A stretch of DNA of 64,000 bases from Climacium dendroides (lineage: Eukaryota > Streptophyta > Bryopsida > Hypnales > Climaciaceae). This document shows, piece after piece, positions 12,860-26,312 of this stretch; the stretch's first letter is position 1, and each line of letters starts with the position of its first letter. Location: contig OX467088.1 in NCBI GenBank assembly GCA_950106755.1, positions 29,908,401-29,972,400 of the forward strand, written 5' to 3'. Made by a program: the position numbers and the translations under genes. The notes under the pieces are model-generated. The model did no database searches, was not told the origin of the DNA, and was given only the letters and a program-made list of their open reading frames with translations.

Positions 12860-13400
12860 ACTTTTTGGAATTTTAGTATGTTACTATAGATAATTATAAT
12901 AAGAAATGATAAGATTTACAAAAAAGACCATAAGAAAAAATTAGGTTCTCAAACTATGATTAGAAAGTTAATTATAATTAGTCACAAATTTTTTAAGTAA
13001 AGAAATACATTGTAGAACTGAAAATAACTTTTACACCTCTATATTATATACAAAAAAAAAAATTCTAAAAAATAAACAAAAAATTACTAAAAATATTTCT
13101 CTATTGAAAGTTCATTTTTCTTGAATAATGATGCAATGGTCATCTAAATGTATTCTCTATAAATATTTGAGTTGAAAAACATGCTATTTCAATTCATTTT
13201 TCAACCTATACTAAAAATCATTTCATATATTGTTTGATTGGGAATTTTTGGCAATAGAAACCTAATAACCTATAGTCATTATCAAACACATTTCAAAATT
13301 ATAAGTTGAAATTATAGTGTATTAAAAAGTAAATAAGGGGCCAAAAAATCACTTGAACACACGTAGTTTGTTGTAGATACACTAAGTCTGTAAGTCATCT
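12860..13400 (+). repeat. ~530-bp dispersed repeat F, copy 1
   Basis: It shares with 25769-26312 and the complement of 40150-40685 a series of blocks: AGTAAAGAAATACATT, CTCTATTGAAAGTTCATTTT, the ATAGTCATTATCAAACA region, and GTTTGTTGTAG near the right end. This is the most diverged of the three copies. Its left boundary is approximate, and no inverted ends were recognised. Confidence 0.5.
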
Positions 13401-15854
13401 TACCGGGTATTGTATTGAACAAGTATGAAAATGTCTAGAAAAATTTCTCAAATCCGGACTAAACAAATTGCAAAATATTGAAACCAAAGAGTTCTTGGAT
13501 AAATAGTGGGTATACTTTATGAAATGAGAGTTTACAACTTTTTAAAAAGTTTCAATGATGTAGAGCACACTTCATTCCTATATAGCAACAAAGTACTCAA
13601 ATTTTGAGCTCCCAAAATTAAAGTCAAATCTACCTTTTAAAGATGGATATGATTGAAATTTTTGGAGGTCCTTGTAAAAAAATATTATTTCTAATTTCTT
13701 TTAAATATTTTAATTCTAATGACAATCTATCTATAGGTTAAAACTAGTTTAGGTACTATTTTATATTTTAAATCTTATTTATCTTTTTATTTGTCCATGG
13801 TAACTTATCTATCTATTGAATATAAAATAGAGACAACCAAAGCTATAAAATGAAGCCAAAAAATGAAACCATAGTTGAATCCATTGCCAAAGTCATGAAA
13901 TGAAGTTATGGATCAAATAATTTGTGTGGCTTTTTATATGCTATAAAACATTGTGAAGTTTTGGTTGTTTTTCTTCATCAATAATAGCATTATTTTAGTA
14001 AATATATAACAAAAAAATTGATGAAGAGTTATTGAGGTGCTCCTAGTTGAGGTTTTTGAGGTTTTTGAGCACATTCTTCAACATCTAACACTTAACAAAT
14101 AGGTTATATACAAGTCAAGCTCTAAACTCTTAATCAATTCCAACTCAAAGGTTATCTCAACAATTACATTATAGCCCTTGGATTTTCTAATCAAATTGAA
14201 TCTTTAGGTTAATAGAGGATTTAAAAAAAATTCTTAGACAAGATACTAGCTTGGACCTTAGAAAGTTAGGTGAGTCTAAACATAAACTATCATTTATGCA
14301 TATTGCATAGTAAACTAAAATTATTAAAAAAATTCATTTTTCTATTACTACATCTTAATTTATACAATGAATTGCTCTTTTGCTTTAGAAGATATTGAAA
14401 GCTCATTAATGTAGGCAAAGAATATGCAAAGTTGGTAGTGCCTTCTCAACTTTGGCAACCATAACTCCATAGTGCCAATAGTGCATCTTGGCCCATATTG
14501 ACATTGTTAGCACCCATAGGCCCTATACTATCTACAACTCTTTGATGCAACGCATGAGGTGGTTGCTTCGATATGTAGAAACTATGCTTGAAGAATCATT
14601 GCTTATTCCCGGAAGATCTATTGAATGGATATGTTGATAGTAGTCTTAATAGAGGGGTCATTACTAGTGGTCTTAGAAAGTAGAGTGAAAATCAAACATA
14701 AGGTGCCTTGTATGTTGGGCCATTAAAATTTTTTAAAATTCATAAGTAAAACATATTCTTTAAATGTTAAATTAAAGAATATTTTTAAATATTTTAAGTA
14801 TATTTTAGAATATTTTTATTTCAAGCATGTTATTTTAAATGATGTTCTAGACAATTATTGAAATATACAAAGAACTTTCCACTATAATTTTCCATCTAAA
14901 AATGAAGATACCTAATAATCATAATTGCCCTTGTGGAACTCCCTTGGCCATAGACTTCATGCCATGCAAGGTGTCATATTCATGTATAGAAAATAAGGTG
15001 CTCTTAGTCTTCAAGCTCCGCCCTCATGCATGGTGCACTTCATTTTCATAAATGCCCTCAAACAGGTGCTTTATCCTATATATAAGGAATTTTAATCATG
15101 TAGATTTGGACAAGGAAAAGTGTAATTCTTGGGCATACTTCAACATCATGCATTTGGTTTCATTTACACTAATACATTTCTAGCCTGCAAACTTAGAAAA
15201 CAACCTTGATGATCTATTTGAAGATCCCAAAGATGAACCAAAGGTGGACTTAAGAGTTAGGTCTTAATATCAAACCATCATTAATATGCCATTCTCTAAT
15301 TTTTTTTTGCACTAATGTAGTATCAATCTTTAAATTAATGTAGAAATTCTATTAGAATAATCTATGTCATACCATAAAATATTGAACTTGGCTCAAATTG
15401 TACTAACCTATAGCACTTTGAATATATGACCACAATTTTAAAAATTAGATTCAAGAATGAGATTAGTTGGTAGTTAGCAATCAGGTGAAGAGCTAACCAT
15501 TTGTGAGAACTCTTAACCTACATTGCAAACTAATAACCCACTTCACCTTTAGACATTGGGACATAATAGTCCACTTGCCACATCATTGTTAGGAAGACTT
15601 TCTTTTCAATTTATAAATAAAGAAAAGGAAAATTCACCAAATCATATGGGTTTATGTCTCTTTGTAAACAATGGTTGATGCTGGCATAAGAAATGATAAG
15701 TTCATTTTCCACCATATGATTTCTAAACATTTCACTATCCAACTCTACAATCAAGAAATTACTCACTACCATCAACAACATTGCCATCAAATATTCCACC
15801 CCAATTTTTATTGTTAAAAAAAAACTAGAAAATAATCAATCTTTATTTGTTCTT
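13401..15854. other. AT-rich non-coding region
   Basis: No gene could be supported. A possible 62-residue minus-strand frame at 15611-15799 has no recognisable features. Confidence 0.35.
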
Positions 15855-18325
15855 CAGGCTGTGGGAGCACGGGAATCCAGTCTTTAGGTTTAGAAGGGAA
15901 ATAAGGGGAATAGAGCTTTTTACTCCCTATTTTTTTTCGTTTTTCGTTAGAAAAGTAGACCGTAAGTAATTAGAAACCGGATACCGGAATAGGGTTACTT
16001 TAGAATAGATAATAGTGTTAACAGAAGTAACCGGAAACCGGAAACCGAAAGTCCGGAAATGGCATAGATAGGTCAGGAGTAGGTCAGACTGATTTTTATT
16101 AGAAACCGGAAACCGAAAGAAAATAGAAGAACGGAGACCGGAAACAGAAGACAGGCAATCCGGGTGTAACGGGTGCCTATCTAGTTCTAAACCATACTTG
16201 AGAGCGGGTCTATTTTAAGGAAAACGGTCACTTGTAACGGCCCGGGTGAGTGCAGCCCTAGAAATAAGAGAGGCAGGTGGCTGAGACCTCCTTTTGCGGG
16301 GAAGCTACCTTGAGAAGAGATTGGTGAGGAGCATTCGAGTTGTACTTATATGTCAGCCAAAGAGAAGAAGTTATGGGCTCAGTTTACGGACCGGATTAAG
16401 GACAGACGGGTCTCGAGAGGAGAGTTCACGTATGAGTGTAGAGTTAGAAGTGTACTGGTGAGGCGACTCTTGAGGAAGGTCCTTGAGCGGAATAGGAAGA
16501 CTAGAGTGCGAGTGATTGTGAGACTCCAAAGAGTGATTCCGGTCACTGAGAGGGTTTGAGAGAATAGCCCACGATGGTGAGAGAAGAGGTAGCTGTATCC
16601 TTTTGCATGCTAAAGTTGGTAATACCAGCAGATCCAAGAGAGAAAGCGGAGCTAGAAGAAGACCTCCGGCAGATGGGGTGTGAGGGATTTCTAGCCCGGC
16701 CATGGAATTTGAAAGACGAGGAGATTGTGAGGGAGGTAACCGGCGTGCCGCTAAGGAAGTGGAAGGGGACGTCAAGGAGCCGGCCCGAAGACTGGACTCC
16801 AATGCTGTGGAGGGAGACGTACGATTTCAAGAAGACGGACAAGGGACTGGCTTCCCGGATGGATCACTTCTACGTGGGTAAGTTCTAGAATCCCCCAACG
16901 AAGAAGGATGGTTTCCTTGTGGCAGAGTGCATAAATGGTAGGGAGAAACGTTTAATGAAGTACCTAGCAGCCATCCTTAGTCCAGAGCGACCAAATAGGA
17001 TTACGGTCACCCTAGCGAACACTATTTTCGGTGCACTGTCGGGTGACCGGAAAGTAGATTGGGGCGTAGTGATGAGAGATCAGATCAAGAGATTGGTAGG
17101 AGGTATAGGGAAGTCTAAGCCTTCCCCTATAACCCCTTTTTCTACCACTTGTATCAAGCACATGGCTGGCTTACAAATAGAGAGTTAGATTCATACGATA
17201 CGGCCAAAGCCATGTCAGAATTTGAGATAGAAGACCCGGATGAGGAAGCCGGGCAGGAAGAGGAAGATTCAGAGGCAAATACTATACCGGTCGAGGAAGC
17301 TAAGTCTCAGTGGAGGAGGCAGGACCGGAAGGAGAAAGACTCAGAAATAGGAGAAGGTAGTAAGGGAGTCGATCTGGTCTAGAACCAGAATCCCCTAGGT
17401 CGAATTGTGAGGGAACTCAGTGAGTTCCGAGTCTAGTACGGGAAGAGCCAGGAGACCATTCAAGAACTATGTCAGCTTCTGAAGATCAGTCAGCCGCAAC
17501 AGCTCGTTTCCCAACTAGACTGGAAGATGAAGGAAGCGGTGAAGAAAGAGCTGAGCGAAGCCGCGAGTAAGGTGGACCAGCTAACGAGGGAGTTGGAGGA
17601 GAAGAGAGAAGAAATGGACCAGCAAAGGAAATTCTCCAAAACAACCGCAAAGAACCTTCAGGCGATCCGGAAGTTCATCGGCAATCCAGGCGAAGTTATC
17701 AACAAAGCAATGTTGTTTGACGAGAAGGTGATGGAGACCGGAAAGCAAATGCCAGCCAACTTGATGATGGCGTTAGTGTCCTACCACTGCAAGATGGAGG
17801 CAATAGTAGAGCCTCTGCGCGAGGTGATGAAGGAGGTAGAAGGACGAAGAGAGCGGGAGCAGGGACCAGAAACGGAAACGGAACTTGCACCAGTACCCCT
17901 TCCGGTCATCGAAGAAGAAGTAAAGGCAAAGGACAAGATGGAGGACGTGCCAAGCTCTTCCATCCGGTCAGAGCCTAAAGGAGAAATGACTTCCCTACTG
18001 GGGGAAGTAACGGACGTTGCTCTTAATGCAGCGCGAGTAGTAGAAGCTGCTGAGGAAGAGAAGACTGGAGAAGTGGAGACAACAAGCAAGGTGAGGGAAC
18101 CATCGGAGGAGGTGAAGGCCGCAGCTGAAGAGAAGACGAGATCTGAACCGGAAACATCCGAGAAGAAGAACGTGCCCAAACCAAAGTTGAGCACCAAGTT
18201 TATCGACCTAAGTGAGTTATCTCCAGTCTCTCCAACTCCTCCTGTAAAGACACAAAAGGTATTTCCTTCTGCCCTACTCAACTTAGCGTTGGGAAGCGAA
18301 ATTGGGTCAATGGAGGAAAGGAAGA

Positions 18326-21300
18326 TGTGGGAATGTGATCCCACATGCTAGACCCATAATACGAGCATATGACGGAAAAATTCAAAAATTGTCTCCTTCA
18401 AAGGGAAAGTTTTTGAGTTCTTCTAGGAAGTTAGGGCAAATTAGGAAATCCGGAACCCTAGAAAGTTCCGAAAATCAGATGACGGTGCCGACCCTAAAAA
18501 CCGGAAACCGGATCCGTACTAGGGATAGGGTTTTGCCGCCAAAAACCTATCCAGTACATCGGGCCAGTATAAGAGGGGGACTGTAGCCGGCAGTGGGCAC
18601 GCTTATCTTTTTTTGTTCTCCCGCCGGCATATTCCGTCTTCCTAGCTTTGTTAGAATTCCGGTAGACTGAGGGATTGTGTGAGTTGCGATCGTGCAGGGG
18701 TTACCGAAGTGAAAGTTTGTGAGTAGAGATTTAGGGAGAGATTGTGTGAGGATTGTTTGTGAGCACGATGACTTCTAGGGCTAGCTGGCTAAAGTTGAAG
18801 GATTTGCCTGAGGACTCGGAGGACGAGATGCCGGCACCGGCGCCCTGACCAAGGACGATTCCGGTGATGAAGGTGGTTCCGGAGGTTCCGATAGAGGAGG
18901 ACCGACTGACGCACCTACGGGAGCACCTCCACAACATGGGGTGTGACGGACTTCTAGAGGTGCCGTGGGGGATTCGGGAGGAAAGTCTGGTTTCGGACAT
19001 ACTTCGTCCGGAAAGTGGCATCTTGGATACCACCATTCGGGCGAAGCCAGATCTGTGGACGGTGAACACTTGGAGGGCCGTCTACAAGTTCCGGGAGGCG
19101 CCGGACAAGGTCATGGAGAAGAATTAGGAGGTGATGGAGGGCGAATTCCGGGCGCCCGCCAACTCGAAGGAAGGTCACCAAGTTTCCGACCTGGTGAATG
19201 CGGAGTACCGGGATGTGATAGCGTTTCTTAACCCTATCCTCCATCCCACCAAGTCGCGGCGAGTAGTAGCGAAGGTGGCCTCCACCATCTTGGGGAGCCT
19301 TCAGGGAAAAATGATGATGGACTGGGCAGCCATCATCCATGAGTTAGTCGGGGACCTGGTGCGTTCCCTCCGGTCCGGAAAGAAGAGCTAGAGTTCTCTT
19401 CCGGCGTATTTGTCCCATCTGTACGCCCATCACTCTCTGCTCAAGGCAAACGAAGAGAGTGCGTATCAGGAACTAGTCCAGCTCCAACAGTACGGGGGAG
19501 AAGAGCCTTTGCCTCGTGACGGACCGGACGATGAGGAGATAGAAGAAGAGGAGCCGGTCTCTCCGCTAAAAAAGAAGAAAAGGCGGAATAGGACGCCGCC
19601 GGTAAGTCCGTCAGAGGAGCCTCCTACACCGGAACCACAGGAAGAAGTTTAGGAGGTAAAGACGGAGACCGGACCTATTCCGAAAGAAGTCCGACCATCC
19701 ATGCAACTGGTTGGGCCGGTACGATCGCACACCGTTGCCATTCAGGCCGAGGCCGGACCCTCCTGAACCCGGATGATAGAGGTAGAGGAGGGGGACAGGA
19801 CCACCATGCGACTGGGAGGGACGCCCTTAGAAGACATTCAAGAGATGGCTTAGCACCTGATGTGGCGGGCAGATGACCTCACCCAGATCTGCGAGAACTA
19901 CGATGGAGCTCTCAAACGGGTGTGCCGGAAGATGGCACTAACCGACCGGAATGCCATCTTTCGGAGGACAGATGCATTGGTGGCAGCGGAGCAGCAAAAC
20001 GGCCTCCTCATAGAAGAACGGAAGAATTTGGTGACGGTGCTGGGGACGTTGCGCGTAGAAAACCGGACGTTGCAAGACCAAGTCCGGGACTCAGAATCCC
20101 GATGTGTGGATTTGGAGAGCACTCTCCGCACAGCCCAGGAGACGGCCCGGCTCACAGAAGAGGACCATCGCCGGCAGATAGCGGCATTGTGCCAAGGTGT
20201 AGTTCAACTCTGGAGCTCTCTAGATGTACCGGCAGATTATATCAACAAGGCCCGGCTGTTTGAAACCAACCTCGATGCAGCCGCCAGTTCAAGCCGGGTT
20301 CCTATCGTCAAATGCTTGCTAGAGCAAGCAAAACAAATGGATACATCCGGTCCGCGATGAGGGAGATGATGGAGTATTTTATTTCCACAGAGTCGGATCC
20401 GGCACCTCAATCTCCTCCGTCAGCGCAAACTTTGGTGGTTCTGGAAAGCAGCAATCCGGAACCTATGGTTACGAAGGTCTCACCGGTGGTACCGGTGAAT
20501 CCGGAACTTTCACCACCAGCCGGAAGGCTAGAAGGAGTGGACTGGGGAGCAATGGTACCTCAGGGAAGCGAAGACCTACTTTCGGTGACTCCGACCATCG
20601 ACCTGATAGGTGCTTCTCCGGAAGCTCATGCCGGACGGATGGTGCAGTCTTCTCCGCGTCATAAGAAGACCCAGAAGGATTCCCGGGGAAGTCCGGACAC
20701 TCAGGTAATCGGGACTCGGAGTATAGATAGGGACACCAGTATTGTGGAAGTCCAAAGATGGGGCCAAAGGGGTCCGAATCTGTTTTCTCCGGAAAGTAGC
20801 CGGAAGGAGGTAAAGCTGGATCTTCTGAAGGACTATGTTCCTCCCAAAGATCCGGATTCCAAAGAATAGTATGCAGTAGTGTAGTATAGCGGCAATACCG
20901 GAGTCCGGCCGTCAAAGCCGGAAAAATAGGATCTGGGATTTTCCGGAAATCTAGCGGACCAATAGGAATGTTTTGTAGGATTTTTAGAATGACATTAGTT
21001 TTAGTATAAGTAGGAGTTTTAATGGCCTTTCTGGTCATTCACAGCCATCTCATAGTTTCAGCATTGTACCTTTTTCCAAGCTTAATTCTAAAGTGTTTGG
21101 AGTATCCAATCTCTTATCTTTCTTGTATACGGTCTATGTTTGTGAGAGGTGTGGGTCCGTTCTTGCGTTTCCGGAACTGAGAACTTACCTTGTGTGGCAA
21201 AAGTCGATTTTGTGAGAATATCCGGATGTACTAACTTGAGGGGGAGATCAACTGGATGGTTCCGGCAGTAGGGTTAGTGTAGTACTACTCGGATGCCGGT

Positions 21301-21962
21301 ATAGCCTGCGTGTAGGATACAACCTTAGGTGAAAGGGGTATCTGAGAGACTGCTAGCAACTTCCGTGTACGGAAGTATTGCCGGACGTGCCCGAATTCCG
21401 GATTTCTGGAATTCCCCGTAGAATAGAGTCAAGCCCCGGCGCAAGCCCAAGAAAGTACAGGAAAAACCACCCAGTCGACAGGAGGCTCAGTGCTCGGTTA
21501 AAAGTTAGAATGTCGTTATAGTTCTTGACCGTCCCTGTGTGACCTAATCCGGAAGGCCTTCCGGATTTGTGAGGCGACGGAACAGGAGGACACTTCCGGT
21601 CCCTGAAGAGTTAGGTTAGTATTAGTATTAGAGAGAGAGAGAGTGAAAGAGAGCGTGTTTACGGACATGGTAAGCATCCGGACGGGGGATCTGGCCACTC
21701 GTCATCCAAACCCAGGGATCCCGAAAGGGGCACTGAACGGTTTCCGGATTCTTCCGGAACCCATCCGACACTAGAGTCCGGACTGGACCTAAAGTCCGGA
21801 GTAGTCTGACGGAGACAAAAGTGAATGCTTAGATTGGGATAGCCTATAAATCTGTAATCCACAAGTCCTCGTGGGAACGATTCCGGAGCGGTTTATTTTA
21901 AAAAGGCCTTTGGTGTAAATTAAGGACTAACTGGAGGAATACTGGTCCAACTAATTACTACA
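18326..21962 (+). mobile_element. Element B: single-unit TG...CA element inserted in the A coding frame
   Basis: It begins TGTGGGAATGTG and ends CTAATTACTACA. It is flanked by perfect 5-bp duplications GAAGA at 18321-18325 and 21963-21967. Length is 3637 bp. The uninterrupted A' copy shows the empty site, as its frame reads straight through this point. The layout is a roughly 440-bp leader, one gag-like frame and about 1.09 kb of 3' sequence with a GGGAACGATTCCGGAG block also seen in A, C and D. No terminal direct repeat was found. A (GA)n run lies near 21631-21643. Confidence 0.85.
18768..20869 (+). pseudogene. Gag-like protein of element B
   Basis: The frame starts MTSRASWLKLKDLPEDSEDE and ends at TAG 20867-20869. 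It shows LREHLHNMGCDGLLEVPW, then RRVVAKVASTILGSLQGK. This is the same domain order as A, C and D but strongly diverged. An acidic then Lys/Arg-rich linker follows (SPLKKKKRRNRTPP), then a coiled coil (about 19860-20190) and the shared motif YINKARLFETNL. One frame holds until a shift near 20340. In-frame stops are TGA 18846, TAG 19125, TAG 19389, TAG 19650, TGA 19764 and TAG 19851. No polymerase domains are present, so mobilisation would need proteins in trans. Confidence 0.55.
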
Positions 21963-22606
21963 GAAGACCGGATCAAAGGGCCAAGGATCCGGGAAGGGCA
22001 GAACGATTGAGGAAACCACTCCTCAGAGTGCTAGGGCCAATGTTCCGCCCACACCAACCACGCAGAAGAAGAAGCCTCCAATTATGTCAACACAGAAGAA
22101 GAGGACGATTCTAAAGGATGATGACGAGGAGGAAGAAGAAGAAGAAGAATTCGGTACTGAGGAAGACTCGGAGCCGTATTCTGACCCGGATCAAGCACTA
22201 GCAAAGACTCGAGCGACTAAGGCTACAACATCTAAGAAGAAGAAGCTTGCCGCTCGGGGTAAGGTACGCCAGGGACCGAAGACCGGAACCGGAAAGAAGC
22301 TGGCCGTGAAGAAGTTAAAAACTTAGAAAGTTATGTAGGGTAAATTTCTAAGGATAGGGTGGTGAAAATCTGAAGTTTTGGGATAGTTGTACATAATTAG
22401 GAAAATTACTTCTTGAGTGACACGGCCACTAGCAATTGGAAAGTGACCGGATCCGTAATTATAGGATCTGAGATCCACTTTTAGCGGAAGTAGTGGAAGT
22501 TTGAGTGAAAGTCAACAAGGCTAGAAATTAGTAAGGGAATGAAACGTGTTGGGCCTTGATTGGTGTGAGCGTTATTTTTAGGTTAGGATTTTGAGGGAGT
22601 AGTTTA

Positions 22607-22625
22607 GTATTTAAATCTGGGACTT
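22607..22625 (+). promoter_or_regulatory. TATA-like site in the 3' part of element A
   Basis: TAGTATTTAAATC lies about 1.15 kb before the 3' end. Comparable TAGTATTTTAAGGG sequences occur about 0.95 kb before the ends of C (near 33230) and D (near 38985). If each unit were a long LTR, this would be the position of the U3 promoter. Function is not shown by sequence alone. Confidence 0.3.
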
Positions 22626-23770
22626 CTTTGGTCCCGGTGTGTATCTTTATCTTACCTTCTTATATTCATGAGTACCTGGGAGTTCGCTTTTGGCGTGATT
22701 GAAACAAATCATAGTTGTGTGTACTTGACACTTGTTCGTGTTTTGGAAGTCTAGGCTGAAAAGTGAGTGTAAGTGGATACAAGGTGTACCCGGATGCTAA
22801 GTTTATTCGGTCCAGTATTGAATTAGTGCGTGTGGATGGAGGCAGAAGGGATCTCTAGTGTGGAGTAGGAATGGACTCGGAAGGGAGTACAGATTGAGGA
22901 CCACTCTCCGGAAAGAGTAAGGGTTAGCATGCCTCCACAGCGCTCGTTTCCCCTCTCTTCCCCACTAGTTCAAACCGGATTTAGGACTAATTCAGTAGGC
23001 TGTCGTTGTAGCATTGGTTAGGAGGAATTAGACCGGCTTGCGTGACCTGCTGGACACGACTGTGTTTCCTTTCCAATTGTGAGGACGGTCTGTTTTGTCA
23101 TTTGTAGGATTTGAAAGTTTATTTTTGAAAGTTTGATCACATAGTGAAACTTCTGACACTTTAAAATCGGAGGGTAGGAATTAAGCTTCCTTTCTAAATC
23201 CCAATTAAGCGGATCCCTCTTCGAGAGGTTAAAATCGACATGGTTACGAGTAGAGATCTGGACTGGATGTGAATATTAGAGGTTAAGGTTAGATCTGTGG
23301 AAACGCGGATTCCGGTTACGGTCTGTAAAACATAAATACATGTAACTACCAAAGGTATGTGAATAGAAGTGTTGGGAGACTTACAAGGTAATGTATAGCT
23401 GTGGGGTAGTAAACTAACCAATTAGAGAGTCTGTGTGATAAACAAGTGGGTGTTAGACCGGAATCAATCCGGTCAGTGTTGTTCGATCGGGAAGATCCGG
23501 TCTAAAGTGTATTAGTAATTGTTGGACCGGAGGAATCCGGTCGTGTTTGTCCAAGGAAACAAGAAGGCCAAGTGGAAGTTCCGGTCTATTGTTTTGCTTG
23601 GGGTTTTTGTGTTTGTGTGTTTCGTGACCATCACTCTACCATTTTCCGGTAATTGTGAACCTAGGAAATTCGATCTTCGTGGGAACGATACTCGAGTTAC
23701 TTTAAGGCCTCTTTTAAGAAATATTGAGCCTTAGAGAAGGATTTTTGCTTTCCTGTGCTACGACACATGC

Positions 23771-25768
23771 CCCCCTCCAAAAGAAAAGAATAAATGTGTA
23801 AAGTTCCTTCTAACCAATACTTCCTATATCCTCAACAAGGACCACCCTCACAATCACAACCTTCCCTTTAAGTTTGTCCTAAGCTTCTATCCATTTTAAC
23901 TCATAAATGAGGCAAAGGATGTTTTTTGGATAATGAATGACTAATCATCTTTCCATGTAGGATAGAAGTACAACTATTTATCCTCTAAATTTTGTGTGAA
24001 AAGAGAAGGTCTTCTATAGTAGTTTGTCTTCTAATGAGTGCTTTTTCATTTTTTTAAGCCAACAATTCAAGCAGTACCCAAACAAATGATTTCCATAATG
24101 ATTGGCTTGTCTTTTTAAGGGTTTAATCCTTCCTCACAATTCACTTTATCCCTCCTTTCCTTTATTTTCTTTTTATACATGTAGATAGTATAGAGTTTCC
24201 CTTCTAATGAAGGTATGAAAATTGTGAGGCCTAGTGTGAATAGATTCTTCATGTATGCGAATTATAAAAATAGATGGTTGGAGTTCTTTTCTCTCTGCCC
24301 TCCCTCCCCTCGTGATGGGGTTTTACTTTCAGATAGGCTAAAGTAAGCCAAAACCTCTAAAGTGATGAACAGAGTGATGAATAGTACATTTCATTTTTTT
24401 TAGATGCTAAAAGAGAGTAAGCCAAGCAATGAATTTGGGAATGGAGGACTATTGCTTTAAACTTTAGTTCTAATCTTGCTTGAAGTGCATTCCATTGGAA
24501 AGCAAGATGGGTTGGATTAAAATCTCATTAGCATCTATAATTGGGCCCATCCTGCATGGTTTTCAGCAAGCCTAAGTGACTAAAGGGATATACACACTTG
24601 GCCTTAGTAAAGGAACGGTGCTACCTTGATGAAGCAATAAAAGGACATTGATTCCAGAATAAAAAAGGTGTTGAATGGGGGGCCCATTGCCATGGCGGAA
24701 GCTGTTGGTGCACTCAATCAAGATATGTATGCTATTTACATATGCCATGCGGGATATTGGAAAAGCTTTGCCATATAGGTTGGAGGAGGGCAATAGTTGT
24801 AGGGGATTCACACCACTCATAGTGCGGGTAGGCCCTCTAAGTGGTATGAGACTAGTGCAACTTCTGAGTGAAACTTGACGTCGTCCTTGCAGCATTGGTC
24901 GTAAAGCTCATAGCACGTAGACCTTGCACTTGTGGAATTTAGTTGAGTGACAGAACAAGTCGATTGATGTTCTTTGCGTGCACTAGATTTCTCCATGGCA
25001 TGTGTTGCCGATTGGAGCACTTCTTGCAAGCCAAGCCCTATTGATAGTAGAGTAGTTGTACATGGAAATGGGAGTGCATATCAATGTCACAATGAACTCT
25101 CTCTCGAACCTCACAAAGTGGCCTCAAGTAATTTTCTGAGTAATTTTCTCATCCTCTTCAACGCGTGAGGTACTTTGATTTATCAGAAGCAAGGTTGAAG
25201 TCAATGAAAAACTAGTCTTGGAGGTCCTCAAATTGTCAAAAAAACGTCATTACCTATAGCTCTAGAGGAGAGCATGAGTGGAAGCCAGGTAGTGTACAAG
25301 CGAATCTGCTCATTTTTGTTGTCTTCTCTGTAAGTGCTGTGAAATGTTGTCAGCTCATTGACGTCATCTTGGAGAATGGATTTTATCAAGCATCTTGTTA
25401 ACATGTTGATCATGGCATCCATAATCTTAATCCTCCTCCTAGGGACTCACTGATCTTTGCTTGTCTACAATGGAGAGGTGAGATTGAATGACAACAGCAA
25501 CGGATTGGCACAACTTTTGGATTTCGATGGTCCTTCATCTTTGCACATCACAAGTGCTATTCATGCTTCCATGCATCATCTGCAAATGTAGAACACACTT
25601 GTAGCTATGGAGGATGACCTAGGATTTTGGGTCAAGCCAAGGTCAACAACATGTTTTCATACTTGATTACTTTCATCTTTCTCCTACAAAAGCATGAGGA
25701 CGAGTGTCGGATTCAAATGTTCCAAATGACACTCGAGGGGTACACTCCCTTCTTTTTTTTGATGGTAG
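23771..25768. other. AT-rich region with decayed, unrecognised coding traces
   Basis: Between elements A and D lies unclassified DNA. Fragmentary frames at 24572-25029 and 25228-25422 (minus strand) have moderately gene-like composition but many stops and no family I recognise. They could be remnants of the Harbinger element's surroundings. Confidence 0.3.
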
Positions 25769-26312
25769 CGTGCAAACAAAACTTTGGACCCCCTATATAC
25801 TTTTTGAGTTTAAATAAAATTAAATGAAAAAATATGAATAGATTTTTCTACTTTGAAAGTTTATGTTTTGAATTATTGATATTTTTATTTATCAATAATA
25901 ATTAGTTACAAATTTTTGAAGTAAAAAAATACATTATAGAACTAAAAAATAACTTTTGCACCCCTATATTATATAAGAAAAAATTGTTTAAAAAATGAAC
26001 AATTTTTTTTTAAAAGTAACTCTCTATTGAAAGCTCATTTTGAGTTGATGTTGCACGTCACCACCAATCTTGATGCAATAGTCATCTAAATGTGTTCTCT
26101 AAAAATATTTGAGTTAAAAAAGCATGCCATTTTAGTGCATTTTTAACCTCTTTTAGAAATCATTCTATATTTTATTTGAGTTTGAAATTTTGGAAGTAGA
26201 ATCCTATAGTCATTAGTAAACAATGCTCAAAATTTGAAGTTAAAATTATAGTTCATTAGAAACCACTTGTTTGCACGTGGTTTGTTGTAGTAGAACTAAG
26301 TGCACCCCCTAG
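25769..26312 (+). repeat. ~530-bp dispersed repeat F, copy 2
   Basis: It begins around CAAACAAAACTTTGGACC and ends GTTTGTTGTAGTAGAAC followed by TAAGTGCACC. It is inverted relative to 40150-40685 and parallel to 12860-13400. It lies just upstream of the Harbinger nuclease remnant. Because a third copy is elsewhere, it is a dispersed repeat rather than the terminal repeats of that transposon. Confidence 0.6.

Larger units (their letters stand above)
16574..22326 (+). pseudogene. Gag-like / putative plant transposon protein of element A (split by B)
   Basis: The coding parts are 16574-18325 and 21968-22326. The start ATG follows CCCACG and is conserved in the A' copy. The N-terminal third has LEEDLRQMGCEGFLARPWN and ITVTLANTIFGALSGDRKVDW. 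This resembles the 'putative plant transposon protein' domain found in plant gag-like proteins. A central coiled coil (17527-17640) and INKAMLFDEKVMETGKQMP follow. The tail is acidic (poly-Glu around 22120-22150) and then very basic (TSKKKKLAARGKVRQG). Interruptions are TAG at 16886, 17380 and 17434, a one-base deletion near 17143 relative to A', and element B. Joining across B gives a continuous frame to TAG 22324-22326. The basic tail may bind nucleic acid; this is inference. Confidence 0.6.
15860..23765 (+). mobile_element. Element A: single-unit TG...CA retroelement-like insertion, itself interrupted by B
   Basis: It begins TGTGGGAGCACG and ends GTGCTACGACA. Flanking pentamers CAGGC (15855-15859) and CATGC (23766-23770) differ at one base and look like an aged 5-bp target duplication. 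Without B the unit is about 4.26 kb: a roughly 0.7-kb leader, a gag-like frame and about 1.4 kb of 3' sequence. A copy in the opposite orientation lies at 27602-35448. TG...CA ends plus 5-bp duplications are the hallmark of retroviral-type integrase. However, the first few hundred bases do not recur near the 3' end, so no LTR pair is visible. It could be a very long solo LTR that contains a gene, or a non-autonomous unit of a new layout. No protease, reverse transcriptase or integrase was seen. Confidence 0.75.

Noticed and set aside
16371..20767. Long minus-strand frames opposite the gag-like genes
   Set aside because: They are antisense shadows of strongly biased, stop-poor coding sequence and show no family motifs.
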